This document shows positions 1 to 13,466 of a DNA stretch of 64,000 bases, in pieces. Where the stretch lies: the NCBI RefSeq assembly GCF_001649575.2, contig NC_051453.1, forward strand, positions 12,777,370 through 12,841,369. The letters are read 5' to 3'. The position numbers and the translations under genes are program-made. The notes under the pieces are model-generated. The model saw only the letters and a program-made list of their open reading frames with translations. It did no database searches and had not been told where the DNA came from. Numbering within the stretch: position 1 is the first letter of the stretch; every line of letters starts with the position of its first letter. This DNA comes from Kryptolebias marmoratus (taxonomy: Eukaryota > Chordata > Actinopteri > Cyprinodontiformes > Rivulidae).

Positions 1-3000
1 CTATTAAAATATATTAAGATTTCTTCAAATCCTTCAAAAGTATTGTTCACTTTGAATTCTACCTCAGCATGCTTATGCTAAAACTATTAGGACTACTGGT
101 AATGCTATTACTGCTAATGCTTTTTGCTGTGTACTGGTACTTTTAACTACTGGCTAGAGCTTAGCCTTTTGCTACTTTTAGCTTTTATCTAGCATTTTGC
201 TAGTTTTAGCTTTCAGCTCAGTTTCAACTTCCTTAGCAAATTTCAACAAAGTCGTTCAGCACCCATGTATTTATTAGTGTTGATGAACTTACTAAGCCTC
301 TTGGAGAATCAACATGTTTAAAAGCTTGTGTTCCTCTACAAATGTATGCCAAAGTTTTCAGCCCCCTTTTGTTTATTTTTTTTGTAGAAAACTAATTGCA
401 CTGCTGGCAACAAAACTGCATGTGTTCACCTTTTTTAGAAAAAATAGGCAGAACTGAGATCCAGCATCCGAGAGGTTTGTTTTGCCTTTTTTTTCAACAA
501 AGTCATTTCAAAGATGTAAATGAACAATGTTTCAAATGCTGTCATGTGTTTCCTCCCTGAAAACCTGCATTTATCACCGCTTGACAAATTTTTATATTGG
601 GGAGTCTTGTTGAGGCAGATGTGTCCCCATATGTATGATTAATGGACCCAAATAAACAAGTTGGATTAGAGACAACTGTGAGAAGTATTTTATTTATGGT
701 ACGCTTTTCTTAAGCTCAATAAGTCATGATGTAGAGCAGCAGAGGCGTGTGTGAAATACACAGCGCTGAGTGAAAGTGACCCCCTAACTGAGCAGGCCGT
801 GATGTCAACGCTCCACTACTCTGCTGTGACCTCAGTTATTGTCCAAGTGGCAGACTGTGTGACAGAGTCAAGTAGTGGAAATTTATCACGGGGGACCCCC
901 CCCAAACGAGTGGCACTGGGCCCCCCTCCCTGCAGGCTGGCGGCAGACAGATCTCAGACAAGCGCCTCTTTGTCCTCGGCCATGTTCTCCCCTCCTCTCC
1001 ACTCCTCTTCTCACCACTCAGGGTTCGCTCTTGTTGCCGGGCAGCTCTGTTAGCAGCTGACTGTCCCTCTGCTCCCTCATTGTGTTTTCTTCACTCGGAT
1101 GATTAGCTGCCACTGCTGAGTAACTTTGATCAATATGTCTTTTAACAAAGTTTCATGTTGTAAATTGTGACACTTGTGCCCTTTGGCTTTTGACTTGAGT
1201 AACTTTGCTACCATTCATCCATATTTGAGAAGCAGAAAAGTTGTAATTTTCTCATTTTGAACACAGCCTCAGATCTCTCAAATGTTTAGGCACACTGATT
1301 TGATCTAATCAGAATATCTTTACTGCTCTGTTTTCCCATTTTGCAGGTCCTGCTCAGGCAGGTGTGGGATTTCAGTTATTGCTGCTTTGTCTGCTCTCAT
1401 GTGGCCACCTGTGGTCTCAGATACCTGCTTTAACCACACCTCGCAGAGGACTTCTCTTTGAAGGAGCCTTTCCACATTCTTGGCCGGGTTGAAGAGGGCT
1501 TACGAGCGGCTGGCTGCAAGAGATTCCTGGACTGTGGCCAGTGCTTACAGCATGGTGCATATATAGCCAGGGACAAAAGAAGACTTTAATGTTCTGTTAG
1601 CAGATCACACAAATGCTCACAGTGCACATCTGGAGAGGAATGCTTTCGCCACTCAAAATATATATTTTTTGAAATGTTGAACAAAATGCATCTGTAATTG
1701 AACCTACTGTTAATTTGCTTTCCAGCACTTTCTCTGGCTGTTGCGTTCTCTATGACCAGATAAAGAGGAAAGCACACACTGTGGAAAGAGAATGGGACTT
1801 TGTTAAAATCTCTCCGACTCCAGGGATTTTGAATGTGCTTACCCTTGTGGCTGCAAATCTATCTGACGTTCTGGTAAAGGCCTCTCTCCCTTAGCATCAC
1901 TGATTTCATTTGGTGTTTAAAACTTATGGTAGGCCTATTGCTTTTAAACAAAATTCCAGTCCAACAAATCTCAAAACCTGAAGCATTACTGTACAGTCAA
2001 GTGTAGCCAACAGTAAATGTGTGTTTGTTTTGTACACAGGGACCCCTGGTGGTGGGTTAAGATAAAAAGATAAAAAGGACAAAGAGAAATGAGTGACTTG
2101 AGGACAGAAAGGAAAATGCTACAAAAAATGTTCTGAATGTGAAAATTTTAGAGTTTGATTGTCAGACAGGCAGTGAAGGCAACATTCTCTTTATATCTTT
2201 TTTGGTTATCTCTGCTCTTAGTTTAACACACACAGACTACACACACCCTCCTCTACCTCCACCCGTCTCTTACCCAGGCTCCAATATCCTCTGCTCCGCT
2301 TTGAAGATGTCAAGGAATAATATTGACTGAGTCTCTGGTGAAATGTTATTGTGGTTTCTCTTTCCGGATGTCATGGGAAAAGACTGGGGTAATGAGCAAA
2401 GGGTGGGGAAGAAGGTGGACAATTATGTTTGGTGGAATAAATTAAAGAAGGCCAAAATTTATTTGCTTAAGCCAGGCCAGACAAGACAGATAAAGGATGT
2501 GGAAACAAGGTACAAAGTCTCCTGTGGCACGTCAGCACATGCAGTGGGCCATCTGTCAATCTATCTTCATCCTCCAGGATGAGCAAAAGCAGGATGAGAA
2601 AGATGAGAGGGAAAGATAAAATGGTAGGGGTCACAGTCAGTTTTTTTGTCTATATTACAGAAAAAGAAAGAGAGTAATGATTTTGAGGTAAAAAAAAAAA
2701 AAAAGTGACAATTTATAGGTAATTCTACGAATGACTTAGTTTTTATTTTAGTTTAGTTTGGTTTTAAGATATGAAGCAGTTCACTAAAAGGTGATGGGTG
2801 TTTTTTAAAACAAGACAGACAGCAGGAGGATCGTATTTTGGAACCATTTAATTTCATTTAGCTACATTTCAATATTCTCACTTTCATAGCATTTTGCTGA
2901 AGAGTGCACAAAATCTTATTACAAACCACACTGCATATTTTTGGACACATGACTTTTGTCCTCAGATGTTTTTTACTGATGTTTTCGACACTGAGTACTT

Positions 3001-6000
3001 GTCAGAGCCACAAGTTGGGTAATACAAAAAATTCAAAGCCTCATAAATAATTTGACTTCTCAGCCAACAACAACAAAATTAGCTTTGTCGTCATTTTATA
3101 TTTCAAGCCAACAGTCAGGAATGGTGGAGGTAGAGTTACTAAAAAAATCTTGTTAGTGAATGGATTGGCTGCCAAAAGGGGAATCCAAGTCCCAGCTTGA
3201 TAGAAAAACACCCTCAGAAAGGTTTAACAGAATCTAAAGTGTTGTTCTTCTACTGTGCTGCTGCACCTGCACAAATATGACCTCCACCGAGGAGTCACGA
3301 GAAAAGCTTTCCTGCATTCTCATCAAAAAAAACCTAGCAAAGGAACATCTGAACAAGTCTGATTCATGTTTGGAACAAGTTCTGTAGCCTGGAGTTTAAA
3401 GAGAATTGTTTTGCACGAAGCTCAATTAACTGTTTTGGGCTCAGAGATGTTGGTTCAGGGACATTTTATTAGAAAAGAGTGGGATGGATTCAATCAGACA
3501 GGAGGTAAACAACACATGCAAAAACAGGATTATGAAAAGAAGGTGGTGTCTACTACAGGTTAAAGGTTTATGAAGCAGTCACAAAACAAGGCCTCATTAT
3601 CACCCAGTATAAACATAAATAAGGATCAAAACTTCTTGAGATAATTACAAAACTGTAAAAATCTAGAAACATGAAAGTATTATTCTTGCAAAGACTCTTA
3701 AAATAGATTTTATTGAAATTTGTGTTTTCCTGACTGGGGTGCCCAAACAGTTGCTTGTTACTATATTTTTCCAATATGAAGTTGTTTTATAGGAGGATGA
3801 AAATTAGCTTTGACTTTATTCATGCGCAAGTTGTTGATCATCAAACCTCTTACTAATATACTTCCCGCTGAGGTTTACTTTTTGACAACAAGTTGATGAC
3901 TTTACATTTAGGAATAATGGAGGCTTGCGATGTTTGGGCCAGTGATGGAGAGTCATTGTGGAAATGGCTTCTGCCGTGAGATTTTGGTAAAGCAACATTT
4001 TGTATCATAACATTTATTATTTTGCTCTTTTCATATTTACGACTCCTTTCAGAGGGAGACATGTCCCATGTTTGTTTTGTAGAGCCTATGATGCTCTTAC
4101 ATCAAAGGCTTAGCCGGCAAAGTCACCCTGTGATGCATTAAGCTCTCTCCCACTGATCATGGGCATTGTGAGTAATTGCATTATCCATATCTGCAGGCCT
4201 CCTGCTATCTTCTTTCTTTTTCTGGCCCATTTACCCCATGAAAGCCAAAGCAAAAGAGGTGGAGGAGAGAAAAGGCTCCTCCTGCTGTTAAGCAGATCTA
4301 CCTTTTAGCCATTTGAATGGTAAAAGAATAAGATGTGGAGGAATAATAATGTTTTCCCTCGTGTCATTTCAGCAACCATAGTGGTGCTCCTGCAAATCTC
4401 TGCTCTGGACAATAGCTTCCTCTGATAACATAATATTATGGAAATGCATTATTGCTTCATGATGCTTTTGTGAATCATTGTCTACGTCTTGTTTGTAGTT
4501 TTGTTCAGACAGTGGTTTTGCATTTACCACAGAGCACAGTACAAACAGCATGTGTTGTGATATCATGAAATCAAAGCCTCAAGTCTGCAGTGATGTGCAG
4601 AAACCAGACATGAAATCTAGCCCCAAGCATCAGATGAGCTTGTGTCTAAGTAAAGAAAGAAAAGAAAAAGTCAGGATTTGGACTCAACCTCCTTTTGAGG
4701 ATAGTTGTTTGCTCTAATCAGGTCCTTTGAAGATTAGCTTATTGTCCAGAGTGCTTTAAGGCCATATGCATGGCAAATTCATTGCCTCAAAGCTTGCCTC
4801 GGTTAAAAGATATCAAGCTGAAAGAGTGGTAGAGAATAAGAAGAGGTACTGTTTGTGTGTGGCCGCACTTCCAAGCTTCTGTGAGTTTACATTGACCAGA
4901 GAACGCTAAGCTTGGCCTCAGTCAGTTTGGCCAGGTTTGGTGGCAGTGTTGCTGTTTCGTTTTCATTAGTCCAGAGATTATTTGGTCCATTGCACTATTC
5001 TTTTTCTGTGGTTTCATTCCTAACAGTGTGGTCTTTGTTGGACATAAATGTTTTAGGGGGAAGTCTTAGTCATAGTCTGTCCTGAGCCAGGTGTCCAAAA
5101 TACCACAATGTGTAGTATTGGTCGTTTAAACAGACATGTGGCTTGCACACGTGTTTTAAAATATATAAAATAAATTCAACAAAAGATTTGTGCAGTAGAT
5201 CAGTTTCTTTTAGACTCCAGCATAAACTAAAAAAAAGGCCCAGGAGGAGAAAAGAAATCTTGACTCAGCTACCCTGAGGGTGAACACTTTGAATTCAATT
5301 TGATGGATAAAATAAAACATTCAGCATTGAGGTCAGAACAAGGGGCTGAAGAATGTGATGTTGTTTAGGTAAAATAATCTGAAATTTCAAGCCTTTTGTC
5401 TATCATTTATTTTTCTCTCAGTCTTTGTCTCGTTGCCCCCACATTTCTTGTTTTCGGCTCTGTTTATTTTCAAGATCAATGTGCGGTTCTGTGACACTTG
5501 GCTGGTCAGCTCCTTCAAACCTCAAGAGCCGAGTTCATGTGTCAGAGTGGATGTGCACTCGTCTGAATTTGAGAAGCCAAGGAAGGAGGGTGAGCTTGTG
5601 AAAGCAAAGGAAGAAAAAAAGAAATCCAAAAAGAAAAGGTGTTAATAAAATGCAATAAATGTGAAGAGACACAGGAATGCCACAGAGCGAGATGATTAGG
5701 TGAGATTGATGACTCTGTATTGATACAACTCAGACATAATTTATTGCCTTTAAGGGCATATTTCAAGTGTCTGCAATTAATGGCTTGTGGAAAAACAGCA
5801 GTGAAGGAGGAAGGCTTTTTAAAATCCTGTCTGCATGATGATAACCTGGTCGACAAGTCACATAAACACTGATACACACAGACAGACAGACATACACTCT
5901 CACACACACACACACGTCAGACTGCTTTCTGCTCTCTGGGCATCGTTCCTTCAGCTACTCTTCACTCACACATAGAGCTATTCTCATGGCTGACAGGGAG

Positions 6001-9000
6001 CAGTCGAGCTGTCGACAGAGTCTGCAGCCGGCTGCACTACCACACATACGCGCGCACACAAGCTGATATAAACACAGATCCATACAGGCACACACAGCTG
6101 AAACATGTCAGACAGCATGACTTTTTTTTGACAAAATACACACAAACACATGCAGAGCAGGTCAAAAGGAGCACGTTTAACAGCACCACGTGTATGATTG
6201 AAATGTAAAACACACACAAACACAAACACAAAGAACAGAAACCCATTAAACAGCGTGATCCTCCTGACTGAGTGCAGACACACACACATATACACACACT
6301 CAGACGGATACATAAACAGTCCACAAAGGAAAGGTCAGCAAAAGTAAGTTTCTGCGTCTTCAGCTGATCCTGAACATGTGTCACAATTTATACTGTAATC
6401 TACTGTAAGAAACTGAACAAAGAAAATATACCAACTTTATCTGCTCTTTCATTTCAAGTTTTGTTTACAACCTCGCTCAGACCTGCTGCTGTGTGTATCA
6501 CCAACCACTTAACTTAGTGGAGGCCCTTTCACTGAGTGAGACAGATAATAAATAAATGCAGTCCTAGATTTGTTCAGGAAAAAAAAAAACAACCTTGTAA
6601 CATTGTTACTGTGTGAAGTAATGATTGGTGTGGCTCTTGAAAACCAGTCTGGCTATATAGCTTGAGTGCTTCACATCAATAACACTGTGATGACAGGCCC
6701 CAGTCTCCACCTGGCCTCATAGAAGATAAATTACAGCTCGAATCTGACTGAGCTCCGTCGCTCACCACCCAACAGCAAAGTCAATAACATGCAGTGAGCT
6801 CTGCGATCCGTTTCAGTAGACACACAGATACACGGTTTTATGCAACCTTTTGGGATGGAATACTGTATGGTTAATTTGTGCAGGGAGATTTTGGTCATGA
6901 TTTAGTGAATCTGCTTTGCTGCTACAGAGTACATTTAGAAGCAATTAGCAACACATTCTCTCCTCAAAGAGCTGCACCACTCATCCAAGACGTTTTCCAC
7001 AGCAGTTAGAACTTTCACCCACATACAAATGCAGGTTACAGTTTAAAAAAAAGCAAGAGTTCAATTTTTTAAGTGGTTTTGAAAGGGACCTTTGACCTAC
7101 AGCAGTTTATGACATAATCATTAAATGAATTCATCGAGGACCCTTTGTCCATGACACCTAAAAGTACAATACTTTGGTTTCACTTAAATGTGGTTTGCTT
7201 TTATGCAGGGCTCTATTTATCTAAAGCAGGATCTTTTGTTAAACGCAGCTTAATATTAATGCAGCCTAACTTTATTATTTTTCCATTTTTGTACTTGCTA
7301 AGGCATTTTATTTAATTTGGTAAGTGTGGTCATAGTGCTGCACAAAAATATTGCAGATGTTTTATTAAACAGCAAAAAATTCATGGGATCAGCAATGTTT
7401 ATCCTGCATTTTGTTGTGCAAAGTATTATAGCGCTTTATGAAGTCAATGAGATAGTTTATTCTACGTTAATGTGGATAATGCCACATAATGATAACAGTG
7501 AAAAATTACGAAAGCAATTTTGATTTCTATGCAGTTTCATAGTAAATGCAGTTTGCAGGACACACAACACAGAGGGAACAGAGATCTAACAAGAGCAGCA
7601 TGGTTTGACTGCAGAGGGTTAAAACAAACAGTGCATCACTCTGTGGGGAATTCAGAAATCTGCAGCCAAATCCAGACAGTTGGTTTGATTTATGAGCCAG
7701 AGCTGAGCTGAGCGCAGTCCACTGGGCTGAGGCTCGCCACCATGATTGAAAGTCACATCTTAGCCAATGTACTGGCCTCTCACTCAGCGCGCTGTGTACA
7801 CCCAGCGATGACTGTGTTTTGTTTTGATATCAGAGGCTCACAAATGAAGTTGACAGGTTAACCTTTAGAAAGAAATCTGAGCACAAAGGATACAGGAGTA
7901 CTGTTTTGTTGTTTTTTGTAAAGGGGTATTTGGATTTTGCCAGTCATATTTCTCTTTTCTTTCTTATTTTGAATTGCCTTTTTAATCCAATGTTCCCTAT
8001 TTTAAATACTAATTCACATACAGCATAACCAAAGGATTTTAAAACTATGCAGAAAGACTGACTCACTGTATTTGGGCAATCCAAATATTGGTACTAAATA
8101 CCTATTATGACCCTAATTACTTTTGTCAGAAATCAGACACAGCATTACTGGTTACACTAACATTGTATGGGTGTCACCCTTGCAAGTGAAGTTTGCTTAT
8201 GTGAAATCATGTTTAACTTTTTCAGATTTTCTGCCTTGATGTTTTTCTGCAAACTGATGAATATCCGATATCAAGCATTAAGCGATCATTGCAGCTCTCC
8301 CCCGTCTCACCATTGGATGTCTTCGGTCAGATCATAACCACATTCAGCAGCCCTGAGTGATACACTCTCAAAAAGCAAATGAAATACGACGTGGTTTGTT
8401 GCAGATAGAAATGGAAAACAACAATGACATCATGACGTTAGTTTTAGCAAATCACTGAGACTGCCAGCGGACCGGTCCAACATGTTACAACATCAGAATT
8501 AGCTGGGTTTTGTGTGTGTACGTATGTGTTTTTTATTTGTCATGTTTTGAACAGTGGTTAAAATGCAGCAGTGTTGATCAGTATGTGAGCCATTTTTTTG
8601 ACAACTCTGTTTAATCAAGTTCCAGAGATTTGAAACTCAACTGGACAATGTTTGTACTCATTTCAGGAATAAATACGGTACAATTTCCAGACAAAGTACT
8701 AGATCAAAGGAGGTTTTTTGCAGAGTAAATAATACTGTGAACAACTGTTTATACAGAGGAAATAAATCAGCAACAGAAGTATATATTATAATCACTATTA
8801 ATAAATACTCAATAATCCAAATTCTTTTCATTTGACATTTGTTATATTATTCTTTCCTCAGTCCAGCCCCATGAAAATGCTAATAGTCCAGTATAATGAT
8901 GGTAATTTCCTACTTCTCTCCCAGAGATCATTATTTTCATCCTGTTGCCATTTACCAATTGTTAAGATATATGCACAAAACATCTTTCCTTTTGCCTGCG

Positions 9001-12000
9001 CTTTGGTCTTTCACATCCTCTATGTGTTGCAACATCAAACGTTACACATGAAAGCCTCCGCACGGCGCCGGGCAAAGTTTCTCTCTTGAAATGTGTTTCT
9101 CATTTCATGCTATTATCATATCACTGGACATGTCCACATGCAACCTTTGTTTTGAAGACCACGGACTCGGAGAGTAAATGAGCCACAGAGTCTGTAATTT
9201 GAGCTATAATCCCATCTTAAGCCCCAGCGGAGACTCAACTGTTTAGTGGAACATTTCCAAAGCCAGACATCATTCGGGGAAGGGAAGTGAAGAAGATATT
9301 GACAAAAATGACTAAATAATCCCAGAGTTCCTGTTTGTCTTGGCCTTGTTGGCTGCTATATATGAGGGTTTAAGAAATGCAAAGAATGAATTTCTTGAAG
9401 AAAAAGGCAAAAAAGAAAAAAAAAATTACAGGTTTTCCAAGATCATGTGTTTTTGGTTGCATTTTAGAAAAGGAAAAGACCCAATCATGACTTTACGTCA
9501 AGGGAAGAAATGATAAAACACAAAATTATTTTCCTAAATCCAGCATACAGCAAGCCAAATATAATTTTAAGCTGTTTTCCTATTCATTCCTTTTTCTTAG
9601 CAAAGAGTAACATGTAGATCTAAGATTACTGTAAATGTACTTACCTTCAATCAAAATTCACGACATAAAAAACAAGAAAATTATGCTTTTGAAACATGTA
9701 CACATTTTTAAATTATTTCTTGAATACAAACTTCAGTTCATGACGATGCTCAAATCAAGTCAAAAGAACTTTAATCACACAAATTTCCTTTCTCTGCCAA
9801 AGTGCAAAATACAGCATCAGTGTTTTGCACAGCAACTGCAAAACTTTAAAAACCTCAAGAATTTTTATTTTAAATATATAACTTCAAGAAAACTAAATAA
9901 ATATGGTAAAAAAAAATTAAGATGCTTTTTGGACAACAAAATAAAATTCATACAGACTACCGCGGCTGAATTACATTTTATAAAAATGTTTGAAAATAAA
10001 CAAAAAATTACAGTTAAAAAGCGAAATGACAAGAAAAATAAAATAATTATTATTTTCTGGGTCACTGTGGAACATGAGGTTCTTCAGTCCATCTGATTTG
10101 AGCCACAAAAAACAAGAATAAAGCTTTTAACATTAAACATTACATTTTGAGTGTATTCCATTTTTGGGTGGCAGTATATCCTTAGAAAGGACATTGTGTA
10201 AAAGGTCGTGCTGCCTGTAAATAAATAAATTAGAGTGACTGAACTTGCAGGATTGCATGAATAAATAAGTCGTCTTTATGATGAAAGCAGGTCATCGGTT
10301 TTGAATTACTGCACACTAAATCATTTTTATTCAAAGGAGGAACTTCAGCTCCATCGTCTTGTAGCTCTGGATTAAGTCTTGCTCTCAGGCAAGGGCTTAT
10401 GATTGCGTCTCAATGGCTTAAGTGGGAACAAGGTGTTACTCCGGCTGAAATGGTTGGAGTATATGCTGCTAATGTGTCTTTCTGTGGGGCCAACTCGGAT
10501 CCTCTCGGCCAAATTTAAATTTAAAGACTCTGAGCCGAAGCACCACATAATGGACACCTGCTAATGAGATTACTGTAAAACCACAATGAAATACCCAGGG
10601 GGCCACGTACATGTGTTGGTGTGAGTGTATTTAAGTGGTTTGGTATATAACTCCTTATTGTGGAATTACAGTCTTCAAATTTGTGTTGCTGTTTGTCCCT
10701 CCTCAAACTTTCTTCGTGGTTTTTGCAGCGGCCCAGTTGGAGGTTTGACTAGAGGCTGACCTGGTGGATTCCTACTGCAGCTCTTGTGATTTATCAACAA
10801 GACAGCGCTGATCTACTGCTCATAAAGTTGTACGTTTTAAAAGTTTAAACAAAACCCCAGTTTTTTTTTTGTTTTTTTTTTTTAACTCAAGACACCACTC
10901 AGGTCTTAAATAAAATCAGCATACTATGGTTAGTCATCACAGTTTAAGACAAACATTATAATGATCCCTGCTGTGGTCACTGCGGAGGCAGAAACATGCT
11001 TCCAACTGGCTTCATTACAGTATCAGCCATGCATTCTGTGTCTGACTTCTTCTGGTCTAAAGCTCCTCTTTATCACCTTGAGTGAGCCAGAGCTGCTGTA
11101 CCAATCCCTGACTGCTCTATCAGACAAATAATAGAGGAAAATGTTCCAGATCTGGGCAACCTCAGCTCCAGTGTCAACATCCAATCTGCAGTCCAGTTTT
11201 AACACTTGTTACAACCCATCAATTTTACAAACCAGTATTTTGCCATCTTACAAAACATTTTTTTCAGAGTTGCTCCATGAATTGTAAAAACAGATTGTCC
11301 GACATACAGTCTACTGCTCTTCCACATACTGTGAACCTACACATGGACACAATGAACTAGCATAATGAAACCATTCATCTTCTTGACACTAAAGACTTGC
11401 ATACAGAAGGAACTCACTATCTTATAAATCTTTTATATCACTCGAGCCTGTTCTTTCTGCAGCATCATTAGGATCCAAATAAAATGCACCATGCTATATT
11501 TCTCCCCCTCTTTCTCCCAGTATTTTTCCTTGTTGAGCAGCAGAGACTCTTTGGCAGGAGATGTAAGGGAGATGACACAAAGATGTGTAGCAGAGTAACT
11601 AGAGAAGAAATGTTCCCCCCAGAAGCTGACTCCATTTAACTCGTAAAACCCAAGACCTCGAGTTCACTTGGTTGAGGATCAGCGAGTACACAGAGAAGGC
11701 ACTGATGCTCACACAGATATGCTTTGTGTCAACCAGTACCAAGAAGACGATGGTTTTTCCGCCTGTCCAAAAACGGAGACAGACACCAGACTCGTAAAAG
11801 GCATTTATGAGTTTACGTGTGTGATTTGCATCTGTGTGGCTGTTCCTGGTGACCAAATCCAAAGATAGTACGCACATGTTTGAACTGATTTCTATGCACT
11901 TTTATAATTCTTTCTTTGAGGCCAAGTTCAGACCGGTTGGGTTTATGCATGCCTGTTTATGCAATTATGTCCACCAAATCCAAAATGGCATGAGTAGAGA

Positions 12001-13284
12001 GTAGAGATTCCCTAAATAGTATTTTACAAGATTGTCAGCTTTTCATGTGTGGCATTTATATGCACGCTGGTGAGTGAGAGAAGGTGAGATAGCAAAGAGA
12101 ACTTCGTGTTCAGCCAAAAACAACAAGAAGTTTCATTAAGACAGAGAAAGCAGTCATGAATCAGGTGTGATACCTGCATCCAGCACCAGTGGAACGCCAA
12201 AACAAACACCCCCAAAGCAGAGTTATATTATTGTTTAAGTGTTTTCTGAGTAAAGAGGTGTCTGAGTTTTCACTTTTCTTTAGTTGAAGCACATTCATTC
12301 ATTTAACCTCTAACACAGGTTGTGGATATACATTTTCGCCTGATTGTTGGGCCACTAAGTCATATAAAGTCACCAAGTCTTTAAATGAAATGATTTCCCT
12401 TTTCCTTTAAAAAGCTTAGCTTTTAATTTGCAGTACAACTCTCATCTCTACCAACTGATGGCTGTTACATTTTAACCTAAAGGCTGCAAGTGTTTCTTGA
12501 TTAAACCAATGCAATGAAGTACATATAGCATGTACAGAAGCAGCAAAATCAAAATATTTCTATGCAAAATGTAGTTACCACAGTTTTTTCTTCCAGATTC
12601 TGTTTATGTTTCAAGCCATGTCATCTATAACTTGAATTTAATAAACTCACCAAAGCTAAAGCAATATCACATTTTTTAAAACCTGTTTCACATTTAATTG
12701 TCAGTGTTTTGCTTCTTTGTTGCTACAAATTAGCCAAATTTCAAATAGCAGTGATGATTAGGTAAGGTACTAGTTGTACCTGGTTAGCAAAGTGCATCTA
12801 TTCATAATGACGAATTGGACAGCTTTTAGTCCCTTTTACATGGTGAAACACTAAAATGTCATAGAGAGTGCAATAATCTTGAAAACTATCATGAAATTAT
12901 CCAGATACACCAGGTCTAGATTTTTGTTGGAATCCTTAATTTTTTTTTTAACTATTTTCCAAATTCTGTGACATTTACAATTCTTCAGTGTCAGATGCTT
13001 TTTGTGTTGGCAATATTATTTTTTTCCTAATTTATCTACATTTGGATATATGCAGAAAAGAGCCATAACTGTAGTATATGTGGTGTTGTTTTCAACAACC
13101 AATGCATTGAACCGTCACGTCTTACAGTTTACCCTTTAGCCATGGTTAGCATTTAAGTTTGTCCAGTTTCCTCATTTATGTCAGATATGAATAAAAGCGT
13201 GCAAACTTTTATTGCTGATTTTTAAAGTTTGTCATAAAAAGTAGTACTTGGAGACCTTGCACTATTCGATCTCTACATTGTATT
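1..13284. other. Gene-poor intergenic or intronic DNA
   Basis: No coding exon could be supported here on either strand. Open frames are short, have no recognisable domain, and several are low-complexity (CA-rich frames at 5.5-6.4 kb, an A/T-rich frame at 9.6-10.1 kb). The stretch holds an A/T-rich repeat with AGCTTTT-type motifs at about 60-250, CA-rich simple sequence at about 5,875-6,300, and otherwise unique-looking AT-rich DNA. It could be intergenic or a large intron of a gene to the left. Distant non-coding enhancers cannot be excluded without alignment to other fish. Confidence 0.6.
60..250. repeat. A/T-rich dispersed repeat (family C, copy 1)
   Basis: The stretch repeats short units around TTTTGCTA and TTTTAGCTTT, then reads into a segment with AAATTTCAACAAAGTCGTTC and CAGCACCC. 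The same order (TTAGCTTTTAG units, then CAACAAATTTTATCAAACTC, then TCAGCACTCTGCA) occurs at about 21,950-22,140. Two copies in one window indicate a dispersed repeat. The class is not recognised. Confidence 0.5.
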
Positions 13285-13466
13285 GACACTTTCAGGAAAC
13301 AACTTAAGACCCACTTTTTTAAGATTGCTTTTTAGTGTAATATTGTGTTTTATTGTTTGTATGTTGTTTTAATTTATCTTATTTTACATTTGTGCAGCAC
13401 TTTGTGACCCTGGTCTGTGAAAAGTGCTATAGAAATAAAGCTTACTTACTTACTTACTTACTTACT
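13285..13466 (+). mobile_element. L2-clade LINE, 3' end fragment with (TTAC)n tail
   Basis: Plus-strand frame from about 13,287 reads TFRKQLKTHFFKIAF and then stop, which matches in register the C-terminus of the intact L2 frame in firrm intron 5 ([18 protein letters not shown], stop). It is followed by a short 3' UTR with GTGCTATAGAAATAAAG and ends in tandem CTTA units at about 13,441-13,465. This is the usual shape of a strongly 5'-truncated L2 insertion: C-terminal codons, short UTR, microsatellite tail. Confidence 0.75.

Noticed and set aside
1320..1560. Possible exon after a TTTTGCAG acceptor-like motif
   Set aside because: No open frame with recognisable content and no matching donor.
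5542..6384. Cysteine-valine-rich open frames of 109-123 codons
   Set aside because: They are translations of CA/TG-rich simple sequence with no domain and no splice context.
9635..10096. 153-codon plus-strand frame rich in Lys, Asn, Phe
   Set aside because: Composition follows the A/T-rich DNA; no homology signal and no Kozak or splice support.
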